Source: Acidobacteriota bacterium
Lineage (GTDB): Bacteria; Acidobacteriota; Terriglobia; Terriglobales; Acidobacteriaceae
Length of the DNA stretch: 49,707 nucleotides
Assembly: GCA_021800255.1 (NCBI GenBank)
Contig: JAJYZC010000017.1
Span: 1 to 49,707 of the forward strand
Direction: 5' to 3'
A model generated the notes under the pieces. It saw only the letters and a list, made by a program, of their open reading frames with translations, was not told where the DNA came from and made no database searches. A program made the position numbers and the translations under genes. Position 1 is the stretch's first letter; every line of letters begins with the position of its first letter. Positions 17,168-26,545 of the stretch are shown here, in pieces.

Positions 17168-20092
17168 ATGGCGCATGCCCTCATTCGCCGTGCGCCGCGA
17201 GCGGCGCGCATGGTGCGCAGGATGGCGCTGCTGGCGCTGGCGTTCTTGACGGCTTCGGCGCTGGCCCCGGCGCTGCTGGCCCAAGCGGCGCAGACTCAGG
17301 AGCCGCAGACCATCTATGAAATCCGCGTCATCGGCAACCGCCTCATTCCCAAAGAGACCATCATGGCGCGGCTCTTCACCCACCCGGGCGACACTTATGA
17401 CCCGGCGGCCGTCGAACGCGACTTCAACTCCCTGTGGAATACCGGCTACTTCGACAATCTGAAAATTACGCGCGAAAACACCGTTAAAGGCATCATCCTG
17501 AACATCTACGTCCGCGAAAAGCCCACCATCCGCGAGATCAACTACAAGGGCCTGAATAGCATCACCCAATCGGACATCCTGACCAGGTACAAGCAGGAGA
17601 ACTTCGATTTCACCGTGGAAAGCCAGTATGATCCCACCAAGATCAAGCGCGCGGAGACGATATTGAAGCAGATGGAGGCCGAGCACGGCCACCAGTTCGC
17701 CACCATCCGGACGGTCGTCAAAACCATTCCTCCGGCGTCGGTGGAGGTGGACTTCAACGTCAAGGAAGGACCGATGGTGAAGGTGGGCAAAATCCGCTTC
17801 ACCGGAAATTACCACATCCGCTCCCGCACGCTGCTGCACGCCATGAGGAACCTGCGGCCCATCGGCATTCCCTATTCCCTCATCTTCGAGGACCTGTTTC
17901 CGCGCACCTACGACGCCTCCAAACTGGAGGAAGACACGGAGCTCGTGCGCCGTGCCTACGAAGACGAGGGCTACTACAATGCGGCCGTCGAACAGCCCAA
18001 AACCGTCATCCGCAACGAAGGCGGACTCAGTTGGTTTACCTTCCGCCCCCGCACCGGCAAGCGTATCGACATTTTGCTGCCTATTGAGGAGGGCGCCCGG
18101 TACCGGATGGGCACCATCACCTTCACCGGCAACAAGGCAGTTACAAACGTGAAGGCTCTGCGCGCACTCTTCCCCATCAAGGACGGCGCCTGGTTCGACG
18201 CCACAGCGATTGGCAAAGGTCTGAAGAACCTGAAGAATGCTTATGGGGATCTGGGCTACATCAACTTCGCCGCCATCCCCATGCCCGTCTTCAATGAGAA
18301 GAAGAAAACCGTTTCGCTCAACATCAACATCGACGAGGGCAAACGCTACTATGTTTCGCGCATCGAGTTTGAGGGCAACACTGTTACCCGCGACCGGGTG
18401 ATCCGCCGCGCACTCCTGCTCCAGGAAGGCCAGGTCTACAACGCCCAATTGTGGAAGCTCAGCCTGCTGCGCCTCAACCAATTACAGTATTTCAGCCCTC
18501 TCACGGTGAGCCAGGACACCGTGGCCAACCAGAATCCGAAAAACGGCACCGTGAGTCTGCTGCTCAAAGTCAAGGAAAAGGGCAAGAACTCTATCGGCTT
18601 GAACGGCGGTGTGAGCGGTCTGTCCGGAGCCTTCCTCGGCCTCAACTATCAGACCAACAACTTCCTGGGACTGGGTGAAACCCTGAGTCTGCAGGCCAAT
18701 CTCGGCAGCATCAGCCGCCAGTTCCTGTTCGGCTACGAGCAGCCCTACGTCCACAATCGGCCTATCAGCGTAGGCTTCCAGGTCTACAACAATAAGACGG
18801 ACTACAACGCCGCCACGCAATATAAGACCGCCACCGGCTTGGCGCTCAACCTGACCAAGGCCGAAAAATCACTGACCCAGAACTACAATCAGGCCTCCGA
18901 GGGGATGAACTTCTCAATCAGCTACCCCTTGAGACGGCACGCCTTCCAGAGCATCGGCTTCACCTATGCGTGGAGCCGGGCGACGATTACAGCTTTCAGT
19001 AACGCTTCGGCGTCCTTCTTCCAGACCATTGCCTTCCGGTCTGGAATTCAAGGCTCGAATCCTCTAACCGGCATCACCAACAGCTACATCTCTCTGAGCT
19101 ACATATACAACACCGTCAGCAACCCGTTGCGGCCGCGCACCGGCAAAGAATTCTCAGCCGTGGTGCAGGCTTCGGGACTGTGGGGCGACGAGCGTTACGT
19201 GGCGCCGTTCGTGGCTTATGAACGCTTTATGCCCATCCACTACTTGAAGTTCTCGCCCACGGGGCGCAACGTGCTGGCGATGCGCGTCCAGTTAGGCTGG
19301 ATCACGGGCTGGGGCGGCGATGTGGCTCCGCCGAACCAACGCTTCTACTCCGGCGGCGAAGCCGACTTGCGCGGCTTCATTGAGCGCGGCGCCACACCGT
19401 ATGGGTACGTCCCCACGAAGGTGAACTTCACGCTCTTCAACCCCGACGGCCAGTGCGTCCCCCGCGATCCAACCAATCCGGAGGACAATCAGTGCATCCA
19501 GGTGCTGCTGCCCATCTACGGCGTGGCTTCTATCGGCGGCGACACCAATATGACCACCAATCTCGAGTACCGTATCCCTATCGTCGGACCGTTCACCTTC
19601 TCATTCTTCGACGACTTCGGTCTCGATATGGCCCTTAGCAGAGGGAATCTGGAGCAGAGTCCTGAGGGCTTTGCCTCGCTGACCTCGCCCCAGTACGGCT
19701 GCCCCGTCTTCAACAACGGCGCCTGCCAGGACGGCATCCCAGGGTCCAAGGTTGGGTTCCAGCAGGATATCCGGGTTATTTCCGGCACCAACTACGTACC
19801 CCGCATGTCCGTTGGCGCCGAACTGGGTGCGTTCCTGCCCATCATCAACGCACCGTTCCGAATTTACTTCGCCGATAACCCCCTGCGTTTGTATGAAACT
19901 CCTTATTGCAACGCCAACTCTGGAGGGCCCAAGCAGGGAAGCTGCGGGGCGGAGTTAGTTACGCGCGATATGTTTCCCCCTGGCGGCGATGGTGACTATA
20001 CCTATGCCCAGGCCATCCAGGCATATGGGTCGCGCTATATATTCCGGGAGCCGCGCAGAACCTTCCGGCTGACCATCTCTACGACTTTCTGA
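17168..20092 (+). CDS. bamA: Outer-membrane protein assembly factor BamA
   Basis: BamA inserts beta-barrel proteins into the outer membrane. A signal peptide (to about residue 40) is followed by five POTRA domains, recognisable by their first strands: IYEIRVIGN (about 48), PTIREINYKG (117), VKVGKIRFTGN (204), YRMGTITFTGN (312) and YYVSRIEFEGN (394). A 16-strand barrel follows, from about residue 475 to a C-terminal phenylalanine (TFRLTISTTF). The essential loop-6 motif is present as DLRGF near residue 733. The barrel region is about 500 residues, longer than the roughly 390 of E. coli, because of long loops with several cysteines. The start at 17168 gives the best signal peptide; in-frame ATGs at 17210 and 17222 are alternatives. 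Confidence 0.95.
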   Translation: MAHALIRRAPRAARMVRRMALLALAFLTASALAPALLAQAAQTQEPQTIYEIRVIGNRLIPKETIMARLFTHPGDTYDPAAVERDFNSLWNTGYFDNLKITRENTVKGIILNIYVREKPTIREINYKGLNSITQSDILTRYKQENFDFTVESQYDPTKIKRAETILKQMEAEHGHQFATIRTVVKTIPPASVEVDFNVKEGPMVKVGKIRFTGNYHIRSRTLLHAMRNLRPIGIPYSLIFEDLFPRTYDASKLEEDTELVRRAYEDEGYYNAAVEQPKTVIRNEGGLSWFTFRPRTGKRIDILLPIEEGARYRMGTITFTGNKAVTNVKALRALFPIKDGAWFDATAIGKGLKNLKNAYGDLGYINFAAIPMPVFNEKKKTVSLNINIDEGKRYYVSRIEFEGNTVTRDRVIRRALLLQEGQVYNAQLWKLSLLRLNQLQYFSPLTVSQDTVANQNPKNGTVSLLLKVKEKGKNSIGLNGGVSGLSGAFLGLNYQTNNFLGLGETLSLQANLGSISRQFLFGYEQPYVHNRPISVGFQVYNNKTDYNAATQYKTATGLALNLTKAEKSLTQNYNQASEGMNFSISYPLRRHAFQSIGFTYAWSRATITAFSNASASFFQTIAFRSGIQGSNPLTGITNSYISLSYIYNTVSNPLRPRTGKEFSAVVQASGLWGDERYVAPFVAYERFMPIHYLKFSPTGRNVLAMRVQLGWITGWGGDVAPPNQRFYSGGEADLRGFIERGATPYGYVPTKVNFTLFNPDGQCVPRDPTNPEDNQCIQVLLPIYGVASIGGDTNMTTNLEYRIPIVGPFTFSFFDDFGLDMALSRGNLEQSPEGFASLTSPQYGCPVFNNGACQDGIPGSKVGFQQDIRVISGTNYVPRMSVGAELGAFLPIINAPFRIYFADNPLRLYETPYCNANSGGPKQGSCGAELVTRDMFPPGGDGDYTYAQAIQAYGSRYIFREPRRTFRLTISTTF

Positions 20093-20106
20093 GGCCTCCT
20101 CATACC

Positions 20107-20152
20107 GGAACAGACCGGGCCGCAGCCTTTGCTGTGTGGCCCGGCCGGTTCC
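20107..20152 (+). terminator. Strong hairpin after bamA
   Basis: Fifteen bases after the bamA stop, GGAAC, ACCGGGCC and GCAGC pair with GCTGT, GGCCCGG and GTTCC around a CTTT loop, giving a long GC-rich stem. No run of T follows, so it is either a rho-independent terminator lacking the U tract or an mRNA-stabilising hairpin. Confidence 0.5.
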
Positions 20153-20496
20153 GCATCGCTCGGAGCCGCCCTTTGTCCACAGCCCCTGCCAACACACGCT
20201 GAGGATCATTCTGCGTTCCCGTTTCAGTTCCTGCGAAGCACAGCCGTCAGTCAGTCTTAACTTGACGTGTTCCCGTTCCTCTGGTCTACTCATCTCACGG
20301 CGTCATGTCTCCGCTTCGCTCCAACTCGATCTTCTCCCCAGTTCTTCGGGGAGCAGTTCGCCTGACTTCCATGCGAATTACCCGTCCCAACTTGCCCGCG
20401 GGAAATGGAGCCTGATCGAGCGCCCCCGTAAGTTCAGCATCACCCAGGCCACCACCCGTATATGCGGCTGGCGGCCTTTCGCATTTTACGCACCTT
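20153..20496. other. Intergenic stretch before ilvA, nothing recognised
   Basis: This 344-base stretch lies between the bamA hairpin and the threonine ammonia-lyase gene. It should hold the ilvA promoter, but I see no convincing -10 or -35 box and no gene. Confidence 0.5.
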
Positions 20497-21729
20497 ATGA
20501 TCGAGGAGAAGCCCTTGAAACCCGTTGCCCCGGAAACGATTCGAGCCGCGCGCTCGCGCATCGGCGATGCGGTTTTCTTGTCGCCCTGTCAACTCTCGCA
20601 CTCCCTTTCTGAACTGGTTGGCCTGCCACTGTACCTGAAACTTGAAAACTTGCAGCGCACGGGGTCCTTCAAAGAGCGCGGCGCTCTCAACAAGCTGCTG
20701 ACGCTCAGCAAGGCAGAGTGCGAGCGCGGCGTGATCGCGGCCAGTGCGGGCAACCACGCCCAAGGCGTCGCCTTCCACGCCACGGCGCGCGGCATCCGCG
20801 CCCAGATTGTGATGCCCCTGGCCACCCCCCTGGTCAAGGTCGCCGCCACCCGCGCCTATGGCGCCGAGGTTGTTCTCCACGGAGCCAACTACGATGAAGC
20901 CTGCGACGAGGCCATGCGCCGCTGCACCGCTGAGGGCCGCACCTTGATTCATCCCTTTGATGATGCCGTCGTCATTTCGGGACAAGGTTCCGTGGCCCTG
21001 GAATTGCTGGAACAGGTGCCTGACATGGAGGCGGTGGTTGTTCCCGTCGGCGGGGGTGGGCTCATCGCCGGTATGGCCTGCGTCCTCAAGGAGTCGCATC
21101 CGAATATCTGCGTGGTTGGCGTGGAATCAGAGAAGCTGCCTTCGATGTTGCGCGCCCGCGAGGCCGGCGCTCCCGTTACCCTCACGCCTGAGGCCACCAT
21201 TGCCGATGGCATTGCCGTGCGCCGCGCCGGCGACCTGACCCTCCCACTGGTTACGCGCTACGTGGACGAAATTGTGACTGTGGACGATGAAGAGATCGCC
21301 AGCGCCATCCTCATGCTGCTGGAGCAAGAGAAGACCTTGGCCGAGGGAGCTGGGGCTGCCGCTTTGGCCGCCGTGGTGCAATCCAAAGCTCATCTGCGCC
21401 ATCGCCGCACTGTGGTGCTGGTCTCCGGCGGCAACATCGACGTCACCTTGTTGGCCAAGATCATTGAGCGCGGCTTGGTTAAAGATGGCCGCCTGCTGCG
21501 CATCCGCGTCTACCTTCAGGACCGGCCCGGTGCGCTGCATGCACTCACGCAGATTCTGGCCCGCGAACGCGCCAACATCGTCGAAACCATCCATAACCGC
21601 GCCTACTTTGGCGTAAGCCTTGGCGAAACCGTCACCGACGTCACCCTCGAAACCCGCGGCGCTGCGCATATCACCGCGATCAGCGGCGCTCTGCGGGAGG
21701 CCGGTTTCCGCTTCGAGCGGATTCAATAG
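20497..21729 (+). CDS. ilvA: Threonine ammonia-lyase with C-terminal ACT domain
   Basis: The enzyme deaminates threonine to 2-oxobutanoate, the first step towards isoleucine. The PLP lysine is K59 in GSFKERGA, with SAGNHAQG and the phosphate loop [10 protein letters not shown] also present. At 410 residues, with one C-terminal ACT domain starting about residue 330 ([20 protein letters not shown]), it matches the shorter ACT-bearing form rather than the 514-residue E. coli IlvA with two regulatory ACT-like repeats. The ACT domain suggests allosteric control by an amino acid. A GAGGAGAAG sequence lies inside the coding start, and no clear Shine-Dalgarno sequence precedes the ATG. Confidence 0.93.
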   Translation: MIEEKPLKPVAPETIRAARSRIGDAVFLSPCQLSHSLSELVGLPLYLKLENLQRTGSFKERGALNKLLTLSKAECERGVIAASAGNHAQGVAFHATARGIRAQIVMPLATPLVKVAATRAYGAEVVLHGANYDEACDEAMRRCTAEGRTLIHPFDDAVVISGQGSVALELLEQVPDMEAVVVPVGGGGLIAGMACVLKESHPNICVVGVESEKLPSMLRAREAGAPVTLTPEATIADGIAVRRAGDLTLPLVTRYVDEIVTVDDEEIASAILMLLEQEKTLAEGAGAAALAAVVQSKAHLRHRRTVVLVSGGNIDVTLLAKIIERGLVKDGRLLRIRVYLQDRPGALHALTQILARERANIVETIHNRAYFGVSLGETVTDVTLETRGAAHITAISGALREAGFRFERIQ

Positions 21730-21911
21730 AAGCTGCATTTGCCGCATCCGCAGCGGCTATACCGCGCAATACGCCCAAAAGTAACCGGCGAAGAGGTGCC
21801 GGAAACGCCATCCAGCCTAACCGCAAAGAGCTATTCGGCTTTTTGGCGGCTGCATCGATACTGAATCCACACGCGCTTCCGCGGCCTGGCTCCTGATCAT
21901 TCCGGAAGCGG

Positions 21912-23168
21912 GTGGGCATTCTCTTCATGCAAAGATTAACCGCCATAGCGAATGAGCACCCTCCTCGTGCTCTCTGGCCGCCGTTCTCCGAGGATACGGC
22001 GGAGACGAATCCGCTCTCCAGCCCTGAAACCGATTTGCCGCAATCCGATTGCCTGCCTTTTCTTGCGCACACCGTGCGCTCGCTCGTGGTGGTGGGCGCC
22101 AGCGCTCCCATGCTGGCCACCGCGCGACGTATGAGAAAGTCCATCAAAATCCATTTGATTCATCTGAATCGAGGAGCCGCGCTCTCTCACCGTCCGCGCA
22201 TCGGCATTGAGCCGGGCAGCGTCTCAGTAGGCATTGCCGAAGCGGGTACTGTCCATGGGTTGGCCATCATGATGGCCTTCGCGGACAAGGTGAAGGCGGA
22301 TGCCATTGTGAGCGACGACGACTGGATGCTGCTGTGCCTGGCGAGGAAACGCGCCTACTTCGAGCCTGCGTGCAGGGTCCTGGCGCCGGACGCCGGCACG
22401 CTGGAGCGTCTGTGGGACAAGCGGTATCAGATTCGCATTGCGGAGAAGTGTGGATTCAATGTGTTGCCTACCTACACGCTGAAGACGGCCGAAGATGCAG
22501 CCGCGCTTCCCGGCAATATCTTTCCCGCCGTAATTCGTCCCAGTTATCTAAACTCCGCGTGGCCGAAATTCAAAGCCAAGGTGCTGACATCGCAAGACGA
22601 ATTGAGCCGCCTCTACAACGCTACAGCCTGGACTCATCCGCCCATCGTGCAGCGTTTCTGTCTGGGACCGAATATGGTGCTGCATGGTGTGCGCGCGCAG
22701 ACCGGCCAGTGGCTCAAGCTGCAGCTCTTCAAAGCCTATCGCAAGTATCGCGGATTCAGCGCATCGCTGGAACCGGCGCCTCTGCCTCCACAGTTGGAGA
22801 CGGCCGCGCGCAGGTTTGTTGAGGCCGTCGGGCTGACAGGGCCGTTTCACTTCGATCTCCTTTTGAACAGCGCCGAAGACAAGGTCTACTTTCTTGAGAT
22901 CAACACCCGGCTCGGAGGAACCACTGGCAAAGCTATCGAATTGGGCTACGACGAACCTGGCCTGCTGTTCCGCGCCTTCAACGCGGTCGTGCCCAGGCCG
23001 CTGCCTCCTCTGTTCCCGCACCCGCGCGTGACCAGCCTGCGGCTCAACCTGACGCAGGCCTGGAATGATCTGCGCAACCGCCGCGATCCGCTCGCCTATC
23101 CGCAACTGCCGCGTATGCGGAGCGTCCTGTCTGCGCTCATGGAGATTCAGCTCGTCCGTCACGGCTAA
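21912..23168 (+). CDS. ATP-grasp domain protein of unknown substrate
   Basis: The 418-residue protein has a Rossmann-like N-terminal part (SLVVVGASAPMLATARRM), a central ATP-grasp module with IFPAVIRPSYLNSAW, and the magnesium-binding end FLEINTRLGGTTGKAIELG. ATP-grasp enzymes join a carboxylate to an amine or thiol through an acyl-phosphate. It resembles carbamoyl-phosphate-synthase-like and peptide-ligase-like stand-alone proteins, but no neighbour points to a pathway: ilvA lies upstream and a HAD phosphatase converges from downstream. The start is uncertain: a GTG at 21912 has GGAAGCGG upstream, and an ATG stands in frame at 21927. Confidence 0.8.
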   Translation: MGILFMQRLTAIANEHPPRALWPPFSEDTAETNPLSSPETDLPQSDCLPFLAHTVRSLVVVGASAPMLATARRMRKSIKIHLIHLNRGAALSHRPRIGIEPGSVSVGIAEAGTVHGLAIMMAFADKVKADAIVSDDDWMLLCLARKRAYFEPACRVLAPDAGTLERLWDKRYQIRIAEKCGFNVLPTYTLKTAEDAAALPGNIFPAVIRPSYLNSAWPKFKAKVLTSQDELSRLYNATAWTHPPIVQRFCLGPNMVLHGVRAQTGQWLKLQLFKAYRKYRGFSASLEPAPLPPQLETAARRFVEAVGLTGPFHFDLLLNSAEDKVYFLEINTRLGGTTGKAIELGYDEPGLLFRAFNAVVPRPLPPLFPHPRVTSLRLNLTQAWNDLRNRRDPLAYPQLPRMRSVLSALMEIQLVRHG

Positions 23169-23299
23169 AGCAAAACCAGAGCCGGTGTATCCCGTAGACG
23201 CGACGGCAAAGGCGCCTCAAGCGGCAGCGAGTGGCGGCCTTGCCGGACCCCAACAGAACACAAGACCCTGGTTTTGCCGTAAGCTGTCTTCTCTGCATC

Positions 23300-24013
23300 T
23301 CAAAATATCTCTCTCAGCTTCACAAATGCATCCAGCTCGATCAGCCGCTGCCCATGGGGCGCCGCGTCCAGCTCCGCGTGCTCCAGCACCCAGGTGTCTT
23401 TGTGGAAGAGAAACACTGCGTTCAGCCCAGCTGCCAGCGCCGGATTGATGTCGCTCTTGGGGCTGTTGCCGATCATCCAGCTTGTGTGCGGCGCGAGCGC
23501 GTGCCGCGCCATCACCTCGCGATAAGCCGGCGGGTCCTTTTCCGCCACAATTTCGACCGCGGAGAAGTGCGCGCCCAATCCGGAGCGCGCCAGCTTGTCC
23601 GCCTGTTCCGCGCGGTTGCCCTTGGTCATCAGGATCAGCCGGTGCCGGCGCGCCAGCTCGGCCAGGGTCTCGGCCACGCCCGGCAGCAGCTCGATCTCCT
23701 GCTCAGCGATGGAGCGCGCGAAGCCGAGAACCCGCTCCGCCTTTTCTTCGGTCACCGGCGCGGGGCTCAGCCGCTCAAAGCAGGTCACTAGCGAGCGTGT
23801 AAAGCTGGTTAGCCCGTACCCGTGAGCTAGAATCGTCTCCCGCTCCACGGCGTTCAGCGCCGCGCGTACCTCAGCAGGCGAATACTCGTGGTGATTCAGA
23901 TAGCTGATGAAAGCCGCGATGGCGCGCTCGAAGTAGATGTTGTTTTCCCACAGCGTATCGTCGGCGTCGATCAGCAGCGTCTGGCCAGCTTCAAACTGGG
24001 GCATAAGTTCCAT
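23300..24013 (-). CDS. HAD-superfamily hydrolase, YjjG-like
   Basis: The 237-residue protein shows HAD motif I DADDTLWENN (D16, D18), a helical cap, motif II in LILMTKGN, the motif III lysine region and motif IV GNSPKSDINPALAAG. The set defines a magnesium-dependent phosphatase of the subfamily that includes YjjG nucleotide phosphatases and haloacid-dehalogenase-like enzymes; the exact substrate is unknown. The frame is open to 24169, but those residues lack family character. ATGs at 24013 and 24004 are the plausible starts, neither with a good ribosome-binding site. The gene lies 162 bases downstream of osmC. Confidence 0.87.
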   Translation of the reverse strand: MELMPQFEAGQTLLIDADDTLWENNIYFERAIAAFISYLNHHEYSPAEVRAALNAVERETILAHGYGLTSFTRSLVTCFERLSPAPVTEEKAERVLGFARSIAEQEIELLPGVAETLAELARRHRLILMTKGNRAEQADKLARSGLGAHFSAVEIVAEKDPPAYREVMARHALAPHTSWMIGNSPKSDINPALAAGLNAVFLFHKDTWVLEHAELDAAPHGQRLIELDAFVKLREIF

Positions 24014-24131
24014 CGTACATTTCACAATCGCTGCGCAGGAAGGAAGCGTTCGTCTCGACTCGAGTCCGGGAAAGGTGGCGCCGGCGGCTATCCGGTGATG
24101 TTCGATGGGGTCAAGCGCCACGCCGAAGCCG

Positions 24132-24158
24132 CCGGCCGGGACCTTGCGCCCCGGCCGG
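24132..24158 (-). terminator. GC-rich hairpin after osmC
   Basis: CCGGCCGGG (24132-24140) and CCCGGCCGG (24150-24158) form a perfect 9-bp stem with a nine-base loop, about 17 bases past the osmC stop in the direction of transcription. It lacks a T run and may be a terminator or a stabilising hairpin. Confidence 0.4.
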
Positions 24159-24175
24159 GGCAGGCGCATGCCGCA

Positions 24176-24607
24176 TTACACGAGCTTGGCGTCGAGGGTG
24201 ATCTCGGTATTGTTGGCGAAGAGCTTCGAGATTGGGCAGCCGGTCTTAGCGTCGGCCGCCGCCTTGTCGAAGACCTCTTTGCTGGCGCCGGGAACGTTGG
24301 CCGTGGTGGTGAGCGCGATCTTGGTCACCGCGAAGCCTCCGTCGGTCTTCGCCAGGGTGACGGCCGCGTGTGTCTCGATCCTGGTGGGTGTCAGACCCGC
24401 GCCGCCTAACTGGGCGCCCAACGCCATGGAGAAGCAACTGGCGTGCGCCGCCGCGATCATCTCCTCCGGAGTAGTGCCGGCGGCTGCGCCTTCAAAGCGC
24501 GTGGCGAACGAATAGTTGGCGTCCTTCAGCACTCCCGTCGCCGTTGAGATCGTGCCTTTGCCTTCCTTCAGTGAACCTGTCCAAACTGCACTTGCCTTGC
24601 TTGCCAT
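24176..24607 (-). CDS. osmC: OsmC-family peroxiredoxin
   Basis: OsmC proteins reduce organic hydroperoxides with a pair of cysteines. Both are here: one in AAHASCFSMAL and one in KTGCPISKL. The 143-residue length is normal for the OsmC subgroup, and the opening ASAVWTGSLKEGKGTIST is typical. The start at 24607 is certain: a perfect TAAGGAGG (24613-24620) stands five bases upstream, although the frame is open further. It is divergent from the small zinc-ribbon gene. Confidence 0.95.
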   Translation of the reverse strand: MASKASAVWTGSLKEGKGTISTATGVLKDANYSFATRFEGAAAGTTPEEMIAAAHASCFSMALGAQLGGAGLTPTRIETHAAVTLAKTDGGFAVTKIALTTTANVPGASKEVFDKAAADAKTGCPISKLFANNTEITLDAKLV

Positions 24608-24769
24608 AAGTTCCTCCTTAGGGGATTCAAGAATCCTGGGGTTCGAATTGTGATTGCCGGGTGCGCCACTGTAGGGAAGCGAGGCGCTGCTTAAAAAAGC
24701 GGATCCATCAGGCGGCTGTCTGTGATGAAGCGCGCCCAGCCGCCTCACTTCTATGCTAATCTGTCGGGC

Positions 24770-24988
24770 ATGTCGCCTGAGAGACCGCAGGCTTCTGCTC
24801 CCGATTTTGCCCCGAATGCTGGGTCGAACGTCTCGCATGGTGAGGCGGCCGGCCAGCAAGCCGGCGCGTCTCCGGCGGAACACCACAGCCAGGTATGCCC
24901 GAATTGCGGATTCCGGCTCACCGGCCGCCGCTGCAAGCTGGTCTGCATGCAGTGCGGTTATTACATGAGCTGCGCGGACTATTATTGA
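24770..24988 (+). CDS. Small six-cysteine zinc-ribbon protein
   Basis: The product is about 72 residues. The first 40 are Ala/Pro/Ser-rich and probably disordered. The rest is a compact knuckle, [20 protein letters not shown] then [10 protein letters not shown], with spacing C-x2-C-x8-C-x3-C-x2-C-x5-C, which suggests binding of one or two zinc ions or another metal. I associate short proteins with this ending with acidobacterial genomes, but I know no function. The start could also be ATG 24725 (87 residues); neither has a clear ribosome-binding site. It sits between divergent osmC and convergent mutY. Confidence 0.7.
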   Translation: MSPERPQASAPDFAPNAGSNVSHGEAAGQQAGASPAEHHSQVCPNCGFRLTGRRCKLVCMQCGYYMSCADYY

Positions 24989-25053
24989 GATTTGCGCACC
25001 GGAGCGTGGAGGAGCTGCATCTCAAACGCGCTCTAAAACGCCGCAAGCGGTTC

Positions 25054-26163
<1,110 letters not shown>

Positions 26164-26171
26164 GCGCCTAG

Positions 26172-26375
26172 ATTACGGCATTGCGCACGGCGCTCACATC
26201 GGGTCAGGTCTGCACCAATCCTCAGGGTACCGTGGGCTGCCAGAATGTAGTGGGCGATGCGCCGCTGAATGCGAACCTCAATGCGCAGATCGCCAAGTAC
26301 AAGAGCGACCTCGACCCCCTGCGCTTCTATCCCATCGTCTCCTTCGGCCTGGCGTATAACTTCCCTATCCGCTGA
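26172..26375 (+). pseudogene. C-terminal remnant of an outer-membrane beta-barrel protein
   Basis: The frame opens directly after a TAG at 26169 and reads ITALRTALTSGQVC and onwards, ending in LRFYPIVSFGLAYNFPIR. That ending has the alternating hydrophobic pattern of the last strands of an outer-membrane barrel. There is no proper start, signal peptide or room for a barrel: the mutY start lies eight bases upstream. I read it as the tail of a gene whose front was lost in a rearrangement. It sits right beside the AT-rich restriction-modification island. A short intact gene is possible but less likely. Confidence 0.55.
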
Positions 26376-26508
26376 ACACCGGCTGTGAATAATAGCCGCG
26401 CGGCTGATCGCGGGACTGGGCAGGCAAGACACGGTGGCGGTCGAGCATGCCAACCCCTTCAGGAAAGTTGATCCATTTTAGGAGACGCGAATAGTAAGCG
26501 AACTTTAT

Positions 26509-26545
26509 TTGTACGCCGCTTTATAAAGGTGCGTATACTAGGCCC
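26509..26545 (+). promoter_or_regulatory. Methyltransferase promoter and 24-bp operator-like palindrome
   Basis: TACGCCGCTTTA (26512-26523) and TAAAGGTGCGTA (26524-26535) are complementary at 10 of 12 positions, giving a 24-bp near-palindrome centred 22 bases before the methyltransferase ATG. It overlaps a -10-like TATACT (26534-26539); TTGTAC at 26509 is a weak -35 at 19 bases. Transcription would start at or next to the ATG at 26546, and no Shine-Dalgarno sequence precedes it, so the mRNA may be leaderless. The HTH domain of the encoded protein is the natural candidate to bind the palindrome. Confidence 0.5.

Noticed and set aside
16499-18481. 660-codon open frame opposite bamA
   Set aside because: It lies antisense across both the peroxidase start region and the BamA POTRA domains, which are clear; no start site or domain supports it.
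24640-24665. GGTTCGAATT resembling a tRNA T-loop
   Set aside because: No matching acceptor stem, anticodon arm or CCA-side pairing around it; it lies in the osmC upstream region.
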